Shown here in pieces: positions 55,948 to 64,000 of a stretch of 64,000 nt of DNA. The DNA comes from Dipodascopsis uninucleata var. uninucleata (taxonomy: Eukaryota > Ascomycota > Lipomycetes > Lipomycetales > Lipomycetaceae). Where the stretch lies: the NCBI GenBank assembly GCA_030568195.1, contig JAJLTO010000007.1:372001-436000 (forward strand), given 5' to 3'. The number at the start of each line of letters is the position of its first letter. Positions within the stretch are counted from its first letter, which is position 1. The translations under genes were made by a program, and so were the position numbers. The notes under the pieces were generated by a model. The model did not search any database and was not told the origin of the DNA. It was given only the letters and a program-made list of their open reading frames with translations.

Positions 55948-57129
55948 TTATTGCTGCCTATTATTAATTAGTCGCAGTAGATTACGCATAAGCATAGTCA
56001 CAGTAACCTTCCCAACCGATGGCACATACAGCGAGGCTTTTGATTTCACACTGGGATCAAAATTCTGCAATATAATGGTTAGCACAAGAACATTAGCAGC
56101 TCTTCAGAGCATCAGCCTTACCTTAGCGGTTGAAAAGTTGACGCATACAGCGCCATCTTTGATATAGTCGGTAGGGAACTTGTATGATTCTGAAGGAACT
56201 CCAGTAATTATGACATCGGATACCTTGGATACTTCCTCAACAGTTGCTTCGACATCAGTTACCTTGTGGCTACGAAGTCTAATGCCTTCGCCACGAGTGA
56301 ATTTTTGAATTCCATCAATATCGACAGAGTAGACCACAGCACCGTCGTTGGCTAGCAGCGCGGCTAATGGTCTACCGACGATTTCACTTCGGTTAATAAT
56401 TGTGACAGTCTTTCCATACAAGCGATTTCCGTAAGGGAGGAGCATGTTATAGACACCCAGATACTCTAAAATCTTGACGAGAGCCAGAGGCGTACAGGGA
56501 AGAACACTTTTCTTCAAATTTTTATCGTCCAAATACCTCACGTTATGATAAAGGTTCTGAATATACCTATGAGTAAGACCTTCAACATCTTTTTCAGTAG
56601 AACTATGCTAGAATTAGTATTTTTTGATCGTCTTAGCTGCCAACTGGCCTAACTATATTGTTTACTTACACAACCTGCTGCAAATACTGATCCTGTCGGT
56701 TGCCAAAAACCGGAAAGTAGATCATGATTCCGTCCACGTCGTTATCACCGTTCGCCTGGAAAATATGGTCTTCTAAGTCCTCTTTGTCTACCTCTCGGAG
56801 CTCGAAAGTTATTCCTGTCTCTTCACAAGTTTTTCCGGTCCATGTAGCATACATCTTAGCGGCCGGATCTTTGTTTGCTAAGAATCCGACGAGCTTAGGA
56901 CGTCTTCCAAGCTCAGCAATTCCTTTTCGGATCTCCTCAGTATAGACCTTGGCAACTGAACTGGCCAGAATTGTTTCTAAATTTTTGTATATTAACATTT
57001 ACAGCAAGATCATCTCTACATATAGATCAAACGTCGGAGTCTACCCGTAATGTTCAACTTGATAGAAGACACTATCGATCTTTGAAGTGGATACTTACTG
57101 CACGCTAATACATTTGCTTCAGATGCCAT
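55948..57129 (-). CDS. MTD1: NAD-dependent methylenetetrahydrofolate dehydrogenase
   Basis: Four exons (57099-57129, 56670-56976, 56122-56602, 55948-56064) give 311 residues, like yeast Mtd1 (320). FLANKDPAAKMYATWTGKT and YFPVFGNRQDQYLQQVVSTE form the catalytic domain. TVTIINRSEIVGRPLAALLA is the dinucleotide-binding loop, followed by FTRGEGIRL. Mtd1 oxidises 5,10-methylene-THF with NAD in the cytosol and feeds one-carbon units to purines. The first exon is 31 nt. A 60-codon frame on the opposite strand overlaps this exon and is noted separately. Confidence 0.93.
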
Positions 57130-57920
57130 TTGAGCACTTCTCACAACGTAAAGGATACTAAGAGATACAGTGATTTTTCGGATCAGGAATTGTATGCCCT
57201 ATTTAAAAACGCTGAGCCTTCTTATCGTTTGATGTCTTCAGAGAACATGAAGTTCGAACAAATTTTTTTCTGCTCGAAATTTGTTTAATTAGTATTATTA
57301 TTTTTATTATTTACTTGGAAGTCCGGGTAAATCCATAGGCTCATCGCACTAATGCATGTTTTAATAGAAGCACGTAAAGTTTAGTTATTAGATAAATTCT
57401 CAGAAACTGTATTCAGCTTTTTTGGCAGAAAGTAGTAGCAAATGCAGTATACTCTGACTACATCTGTATATAAAAGCGGTATGGAGCCGGTCGTGTACAG
57501 TGTTCAAAGCTTTTATCTGCATATATAGTGCAGATAAATTACTATTCTGCGCAGCTAGCTTTTGAAAGGTTTTATTGCATTTAGCTTGCATGGATTAGCA
57601 AGATATGTCGACGTTATAAAAACCTTATATTCCTAAACCACCTTCGCCAAATATCTTTGACCTACTAGATTTTAGTAATTAAAAAGAATCGAAAAATATT
57701 TTTCGAGTTTTGGGACAAAACTTGGTACAATTTATACAACGAATTTTTTATATCCAGTAGTGTGACTTTATAGTTGTGTGATTATTAATATATAATTCTG
57801 GAAACGAAGTGGCTGGAGAAGTCTGCTGGAGAAAAGAATCTGAATAATATTGCTGTGAAGTTATAGGGAAACTAGCGTCCGGCCCACGATTGATGATAGC
57901 TCAGCGCATAATCGTTAACA
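57130..57920. other. divergent MTD1/MMS19 gap with exon-like pieces
   Basis: The plus strand is open from 57107 to a TAA at 57288. It contains KRYSDFSDQELYALFKNAEP and has a branch (GCTAAT) and a TTCAG acceptor at 57122, but it overlaps MTD1 exon 1. The minus ORF at 57400-57591 is listed separately. 57592-57920 looks like the MMS19 promoter. Confidence 0.35.
57400..57591 (-). CDS. candidate 63-residue helical protein
   Basis: An ATG-to-TGA ORF. It reads MQAKCNKTFQKLAAQNSNLS, then a helical stretch with IKALNTVHDRLH and a short hydrophobic run near the end. The heptad-like Leu spacing suggests a small helical subunit, but the family is unknown and chance is possible. It lies between the divergent MTD1 and MMS19 genes. 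Confidence 0.3.
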   Translation of the reverse strand: MQAKCNKTFQKLAAQNSNLSALYMQIKALNTVHDRLHTAFIYRCSQSILHLLLLSAKKAEYSF

Positions 57921-60900
57921 ATGATAGACAGTGTAATTATTGATCAATACTTAGTATCGCTCGACCAAGATGCATCAGAGGCAGAGAAAATATCTCAAAG
58001 GATCGCAAGCGGTATGTTGTTGTTCATTTGTTTGGAGGTTCGCTTTCGCAGCTAGCGACCTGAAATATTCTGATTTGTATAAGAAGGACTGACCCAGAGG
58101 CTGCTTCTATACAGATATCGAATCAAATAAGATCCGATTAGTCGATTTTGTTGAGAACTTAGGCAGATTCTTGACGGATGACGACAGCGGCATTCGCATC
58201 AAAGGTAACATATTGAGATTGAGGTGCTACGGCGTGGCCCTGCCATTTATGAGCTTGCAAATAGGTTAACTTGCCTCTTTTACTTAGCGGTCAACTGTAT
58301 CTCATCTGTGCTCTGGAAATTACCAAAATCAAAGCTAAATGCTGTACAGAGTAAGCTGACCTATACATTATCCTCAATCAAGCGAATTTATTGCGTTAAC
58401 GTCAATCTTAGTTTCCATGTTATGTGAATTTCTGTCCGATCGATTGGAAGACGAGGCCTCTTTGAAGGAATGCATGACGGGCTTGCTTGCACTATCTAAA
58501 ATGGAACGTATGCCTAAATCTGTCAGCAAGTCACTTGTAATAAGGTATGGTCATATTATTTCACTATATTGTATGTTTATATACTAATAGGACCTACTAT
58601 TGATAGTGTATTTGAACGTGTCGACATGCGCAAGCATTCTCAGGGAACCCGTTACGCTATATATCAGTTTTTAGAAAGCGTATTAGTTTCTAACGAACAA
58701 GGTATTTAGATATTCATGTGGAATTACTGATAGAATTATATATATTGATTGTGTTTGATATTAGTGAAATCTATAAACGACGAGTTTATCAAAGGTTTTT
58801 TGGAGTTGTGTTCTGGTGAAAAGGACCCCAGGAACTTGATGGTGGTGTTTGGCACATTCAAAACAATCTTAACGACACTCTCTATTGACAATTTTGTTGA
58901 GGTAAGCTTCAATTCTAGTAATAATGGATTTAAGGAGTGAATATTAACGTGCTGTGTATAGCAATTATTCGATGCTACATTTTGTTATTTTCCTATAACG
59001 TTCAGACCACCTCCAGATGATCCTTATGGAATCACTTCAGACGACCTCAAATTGAAGTTAAGGGACTGTATTTCAGCGTCAGAAAAATTTGCGCAGTATT
59101 CATTTTCTAGCTTGATTGAGAAGCTTACGTCAAGTTCCTCTAGTGTCAAGAAAGATACGATTTTAACTATGATAGCCTGTGTAGAGAACTACGGCCCTGT
59201 TACAGTTGGCGACTATTGGCCTATGTTGTTTGATTCTGTGAAGTTCGAAGTTTTGCATGATGGAGAAGACGAAGTTGTTACTTTAATATGTAGTCTTCTA
59301 ACAGCTATTACGAAGTCATTGTCATTTGGTATGGTGAGAACACTTCCAAACTCTTCTTTGGGCAACTATCTGGATGCTGTTGTTAAGGAATGCTTGGATC
59401 CATTGGTAAATATTCAGGGCCGACAGGCAAAACCTGCTGCAAAGATTCTGGTTGCTTGCGCAGAAGCATCATATCCTGCTAGCATAACTATTACAGAGAA
59501 TTCAATTCCTCGATTACTTTCGCTTGTTAATTCTTCCTCAACTGCTACGCTATCTCAGCAGAAGACTGTTCTGGAAATACTCATAATGTTTATAGAGGCT
59601 TCAGGTGCTCTTTATGGGTGGCGAACAGATGTCTATAAGAAATCTGACAATGAGAACTGCCTTATGCCACAGAAGGATGAGATTTTTGAGTTCTTTTGCA
59701 AATCATTTTTGGCAGTACCTTCAGAGGAGTATTCATTTAGATTAATGGCCATGCAAGGAATTGTAAAGATGGCCCTGTTACGAGATTTTTTGGCAAATCT
59801 TGAAATGGGATTAGTAGTTCAATATCTCGATGATATTATTCTGACTGATAACAACAATTTTCTATGTGAAGCTGCTTTGTCGTCCCTGAAGGATCTCGGC
59901 AGGGCCAAACCAGATCTTATTCTTAATATTGTTTTTCCAGCCTTTCTGGCACAACTTCCTGAATCGGATATCAAACAAACTGTTACAATGCACGGTGGGA
60001 ATAAAAAGCATTATCGCATTGTTTTGGCGGCACTGGCTGATCTTTGCGTTAATAGAGGAGTCTTTGATACTCTCACTGTCAGACTGCTCAATAGGCTTCA
60101 ACCAGTTATTAAGGCAAATAGAGATGCCATCTATGTGCAGTCTATATTGGCGACTTTGTTACTTGTGATTCAGAGGCATATTGGTGACAGGGACTGGGAT
60201 ATGATGGCTATTTTTAATACTATCATTCCAAAACTTCTTTCATTGACGATTGTTTCGACCTTACAAGAGGAAAGCTCAGCGATATTGTCTAATGATTCTG
60301 TACTAACTGTCATAGCTAAGATTCTGAATATATTTTTGCGCTCATTCCAACCAGAAGTGCAAGAAGTATTCGCTAATGCTATTTTTGATCTCTTCATACG
60401 TGGAAAAGAATGTTCGTTGATTGATCAGTCTGAAAGGTCATTCGTCGCTTCCAATTTTAGGCCTCTTGAAGTTGAGTACAATCGACCACGTTTACTTCAG
60501 ATTCTTACAATGACGATAGCTGGACTGCAGCAATCAGTCGCACTCCCAGTTCAGAATGTATTAGAGTTCACGACTGGATTTGTTTCTTTAGCAGATAAGT
60601 GCAGCAGTTTACATGACAGACTAGCTGCTCTAAGATTGATATCTTTAGTAATTAATAAGTGGTTTTCTAAGGAGCAATGTGAGAAATTTTATTCTACAAC
60701 AGTAGCAGGGTTAATTGCAAATAGCGATACATCGAGCTCAGTTACAGGAAGAAAATTATCCATTGAAATTCTTGCATGGATAGCAAAAGCACTAGTCTAT
60801 AAAAGTGATCGCAATGGGCTCAGTATTACAGAATTCATTTTATCCTTGGCAGCAGATGAATTAATTGGTAAATATGCTAGTAAGGCATGTAGCATTATTA

Positions 60901-61460
60901 TTGGAGATGATGAAATTGTAGCCAAGGGCAATTTCGTTACTATCCGTCTTCTTGCTAAGCAGCAATTTTTTTCATTTGTACTTCCCCAGGTTGTGGAAGG
61001 CTTCAATCGATCATCACCTGAAATAAAAAAAAATTACTTGGTGGCATTGTCGAGAATATTACTTCACATGCCTGGAAAGATAGTGGTTCCACAGTTATCT
61101 ATGTTCATACCATTGCTCTTACAAGCACTGGCTCTAGAAGATTCACAAGTCAAGCTAGCAGCTATAGAAACTATTACCGCAACGATCTCCGATGCGTCAA
61201 ATTTAATGTCTGAACACATTTCAACCATTATTCCTCGGCTGTTGGATTCTACGACAGATACTTCTTATAATACTCCTAAAGTTCGCATTGCAGCGTTGAA
61301 TTCACTTTCATTATTACCATCAGGTATACCAGTTCAGATCCTGGAACCTCATCGATCAGAAGTTATTAGAAAACTAGGAAGGACACTTGACGATCCCAAG
61401 CGTGATGTCAGAAAGGCTGCTGTGGACTGTAGACAAGCGTATTTTGCGATGGAAGCTTAA
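57921..61460 (+). CDS. MMS19: cytosolic iron-sulfur targeting protein Mms19
   Basis: Seven exons (57921-58011, 58115-58204, 58288-58350, 58412-58544, 58607-58701, 58765-58901, 58962-61460) give 1035 residues, the usual length. It is all HEAT-like helical repeats. LFDATFCYFPITFRPPPDDP and YGITSDDLKLKLRDCI form the MMS19 N-terminal signature, and PHRSEVIRKLGRTLDDPKRD near the end is the conserved C-terminal repeat that docks the CIA targeting complex. Mms19 delivers Fe-S clusters to DNA polymerases and helicases such as XPD. Six introns lie in the first 1 kb and none in the last 2.5 kb. Donors are varied (GTAACA, GTATTT, GTATGG). Confidence 0.95.
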
Positions 61461-61622
61461 GTAGGAGATTTGTATATACAAAAAAGTCTGCATTTTCCGT
61501 TTTATTTAGTTTTATTCTCTAGGATAATTATAGCATATTTTATATGATTAATAAATTGTATTTTAAATTATTTATCATGCTAAGTAAGTAGCATGTGTAA
61601 ATGTGCGCGTTCTAGCCTGTGA

Positions 61623-62682
61623 TTACTGATACTTTGCGAGTATACGGTCCTCAATGTCATCCAAAAGATATTGATGCATGGCTAATTCTATATTTTCGGC
61701 CTCACTCAAGTGCATCTTGTAAATATCTTGACCAGGTTGGAGACCTTGAGTCATCATTGCTGGATTGACGCCAGCCATGTCCATAGCACTACCATTGGCA
61801 GCTATTTAGATGTGTTAGTATCAAAAGAAATGTGTTATGCAGATCTTCGATCGGATGAACTTACAATTGTTGCTGCCCAAAATAATATCGTACACAGACC
61901 TTAAGCCAAAAAGATTAAGGAAGTACCAAGACATGGAAGAAACCCATCTAACGTCAAGGTCCTTAGTGGCCACACCAGATTGAAGGATTGACTTGAATCT
62001 AATAGTTAAAGGGAAGGGAAGTTTCACTTAAGGCACGGAAAGTTAGTAGAGAGATCTATCTAATTTCCAGTACAAACCATACTCACTTAAAATGAATCCA
62101 CTGAAGAAAAAGTTGATCCAGCTCATAAGAAGAGTCTGAGGGACGAACATGACCATGTTTCCCTTTAACATGTTCATCATATTGTCCATTCCGTTTGGGT
62201 CTGTTAGAGGGTTGCTCGGAGGCTTTGGCTGGTCCTTGTTCTTGACAGCATCAGGATCTTTCAAAAACTTTCCCTCCTTCAGTGCTTGTATGAGAAAGCC
62301 TTTTCGGGACTCGAAAGAAGATACAGGAATATATTTGCCGTTGGCTCGAAGATTTGCTGCTCGATTCAGAACTTGCCTGTTAACGATGAATAGTATCAAA
62401 ATTAGCGTTTTGTCAATCAGCATATGCATCGATCACAGCAGCTACAGGAGCATGTATGATAACAAAAATCTTAATTCCTCCTGCCTGATGCGACTAACAG
62501 AAACATCAAGTCAATACATACTGTTCTCTGATTGCTAGAACATCCTTCTGCTTAGGTGGTGATTGTAGTAGAATGGTTACATAATGCCTAAGGACACCGA
62601 CGAGAATCATCACCAATAAAATTGGAAATAGAACCCAGTCTCTGAGACTGGGATCTAATACAAGATCCGGTGTAGTTCCCAT
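61623..62682 (-). CDS. EMC3: ER membrane protein complex subunit 3
   Basis: Four exons (62522-62682, 62087-62376, 61865-62026, 61623-61801) join in phase to 263 residues. [20 protein letters not shown] with the first helix, [40 protein letters not shown] and [20 protein letters not shown] define Emc3, a YidC/Oxa1/Get1-family insertase core. Three membrane helices lie near 15-34, 127-150 and 185-203. The EMC inserts tail-anchored and multi-pass proteins. It shares a 232-bp promoter with TSR2. Confidence 0.95.
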
Positions 62683-62914
62683 ACTTGTAAAATAATGGCA
62701 ATTACTCGTCAATGATATAAATAAGTCTAAGATAGTTCTGACGTTTCAGCTCGTCAAACATATCAAAGCTCACGTAGCATTATGGTTACCCGGAGTAGAA
62801 CTAAAAAATTTGTCAATTTGATACAATTTTTCTTCAATATAAGGATCTGTAAAGTAAGCTATTTACAGGCTTATTTACGATCTTAGAACTAAAGATAACT
62901 TGTTGCTGTTCATA

Positions 62915-63418
62915 ATGTCAGATAAATTAGTGGCTATCGCTCGGTTGACAGAGAAAGACCAACTAAGTCGCTTTGAATTAGGTGTCTGTATGGCAGTTTA
63001 TGGATGGGAAGACTTAACAGTGGCCGTTCAAAACCAATGGGGAGGACCTGACAGTGCTGATAAGCGAGATTGGCTTAGTGGATCTATTGTGGAACTATTC
63101 GGTAAGATAATAGTTTTACTAATTAATGGAGCTATATGTGGACAATACTTACGCAGATCACGTTTAGAACAGCTAGAGACTGTCGAAGAAGAAGACATTG
63201 AAGAGCGATTATTACAAGTTATGCAAGACGAATTTGAGGTATCGGTGGAAGATGATACAGCATATAATGTAGCTGAAAGTATCATCAAAATTTACAATAT
63301 GTGCTTGGAGAAAGACTTTTCCCTCGTAGACTCTCTATACCAGAGATTTTTGAATAAGCGTCCGAGTACGGCGCCAGTACAAGTCATAGAAGAGTTAGAG
63401 GTTCTAGACTCTGAGTGA
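62915..63418 (+). CDS. TSR2: Tsr2, escortin for ribosomal protein S26
   Basis: A single exon of 167 residues from the ATG at 62915. RFELGVCMAVYGWEDLTVAV then QNQWGGPDSADKRDWL is the Tsr2 signature. The second half is acidic, as expected for binding basic eS26. Tsr2 releases eS26 from the importin and protects it until assembly. The frame is open 5 codons upstream without an ATG. Confidence 0.92.
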   Translation: MSDKLVAIARLTEKDQLSRFELGVCMAVYGWEDLTVAVQNQWGGPDSADKRDWLSGSIVELFGKIIVLLINGAICGQYLRRSRLEQLETVEEEDIEERLLQVMQDEFEVSVEDDTAYNVAESIIKIYNMCLEKDFSLVDSLYQRFLNKRPSTAPVQVIEELEVLDSE

Positions 63419-63583
63419 TAAATTTCAGTATAAATTAAAAATGAGAGGCACTAAAAAACAATACGGATAAGGCGTTTGATTGAATATTTTGATGTTATTC
63501 ATAGATTTGTTCATTATATTAGGTGTAAAATACATTCTATAGCTATATTATACATACACAATTGCGCATCCTATAAATTTGGA
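63419..63583. other. 3' flanks of convergent genes
   Basis: Short AT-rich gap between TSR2 and the Smr-domain gene. Nothing notable. Confidence 0.4.
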
Positions 63584-64000
63584 TCAAGGGTAACCAAACT
63601 CTTTGACAAGCACATATCCAGGATCTACTTCTATTACCCAGCCAGCGGTTTGCAGTGATCTAACGATGTTCTGACGTATCTTAGATCTGCCGTCAGGATT
63701 ATGATTACCTTTTCCTGTGATAAGCTTAAGCGGTGTGCGCCATCTATTACTTCTGTTCTCCTGCCACCACTCATCGACTTTTGCATGACTCACACGCACT
63801 GCGTTTGTAACGTCTAGACCATGTAAATCTACGCAATATGAGGAAGATTTTTCACGTACTAGTGAATCAGAGGCTGCCTCAAGCGTCTCTGTCAACTGCC
63901 TGTGATAATCCCTAGCTAAGTTACCATAATATGTAACAACTTGGAAGCGATAATTGGTGCCGTTAGCTGATTTATATTCCCTGGCAGATCTCGACAATGC
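63584..64000 (-). CDS. DUF1771-Smr domain protein (C-terminal part)
   Basis: The frame is open to the window edge, so the N-terminus is missing. A DUF1771 helix pair (YYGNLARDYHRQLTETLEAA) is followed by the Smr domain: YCVDLHGLDVTNAVRVSHAK, then LKLITGKGNHNPDGRSKI with the GxGxH loop and a closing RSLQTAGWVIE. Smr domains nick or bind nucleic acid; fungal CUE-Smr proteins such as Cue2 cut mRNA at stalled ribosomes. Whether CUE domains precede it cannot be seen. The order DUF1771 then Smr is typical of eukaryotic members. Confidence 0.85.
   Translation of the reverse strand, partial: ALSRSAREYKSANGTNYRFQVVTYYGNLARDYHRQLTETLEAASDSLVREKSSSYCVDLHGLDVTNAVRVSHAKVDEWWQENRSNRWRTPLKLITGKGNHNPDGRSKIRQNIVRSLQTAGWVIEVDPGYVLVKEFGYP

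Noticed and set aside
1-64000. tRNA, 5S rRNA, transposon or virus-like element
   Set aside because: No B-box-like tRNA sequence outside genes, no long direct or inverted terminal repeats, and no reverse transcriptase, integrase or transposase motif was seen by eye. A tRNA and repeat scan would confirm.

Overview
The window looks like nuclear DNA of an ascomycete fungus. It is intron-rich and fairly AT-rich. The genes are fungal (Ras-type adenylate cyclase with leucine-rich repeats and a PP2C domain, Ste20-type PAK, Hse1, Slm1, Mch1, Bye1, Mtd1). Introns are mostly 48-150 nt, with GTAAGT/GTGAGT/GTATGT donors, CTAAC-like branch sites and TAG/CAG acceptors. A HomolD-like box lies upstream of a ribosomal protein gene. 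I lean towards an early-diverging ascomycete (Taphrinomycotina or a basal Saccharomycotina lineage) rather than a budding yeast, with low certainty. No tRNA, rRNA, transposon, virus-like element or CRISPR array was seen.

Layout: 1-8.4 kb holds an unrecognised C-terminally anchored membrane protein, an Osh6/7-type lipid exchanger and an F-box protein. 8.6-13.6 kb holds the Mch1 transporter and the mitochondrial exoribonuclease Dss1. 14.7-20.3 kb holds a Kre9/Knh-like wall protein, Hpm1, a NUFIP-like zinc-finger protein and Nop12. 20.5-29.1 kb holds Dep1, Rps15, Rpp2, Spt2, Cys3 and Sil1. 29.4-37.0 kb holds Exo70 and the 1711-residue adenylate cyclase. 37.8-48.2 kb holds a ZNF830-like protein, Bye1, Gpi16 and Ste20/PAK. 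49.4-57.1 kb holds Hse1, Slm1, Rpf2 and Mtd1. 57.9-64.0 kb holds Mms19, Emc3, Tsr2 and the end of an Smr-domain protein.

The apparent intergenic stretches are not all empty. Reading them codon by codon for splice-compatible exons gave several short or multi-exon genes that a simple ATG-to-stop search misses: 13726-14118(-), 48830-49259(+), 54140-54412(-), 7965-8388(-), 5551-5977(+) and 15921-16088(-). The first two are well supported; the others are tentative. I recognise none of them.

Functionally the window is mostly housekeeping. Seven genes touch ribosome production or modification (Hpm1, NUFIP-like, Nop12, Rps15, Rpp2, Rpf2, Tsr2). Others serve membrane traffic and lipids (Osh6, Exo70, Hse1, Slm1, Emc3, Gpi16, Sil1), signalling (Cyr1, Ste20/PAK) and chromatin or transcription (Dep1, Spt2, Bye1). 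All multi-exon models were checked so that exon phases join without a stop, but none has been tested against transcripts.
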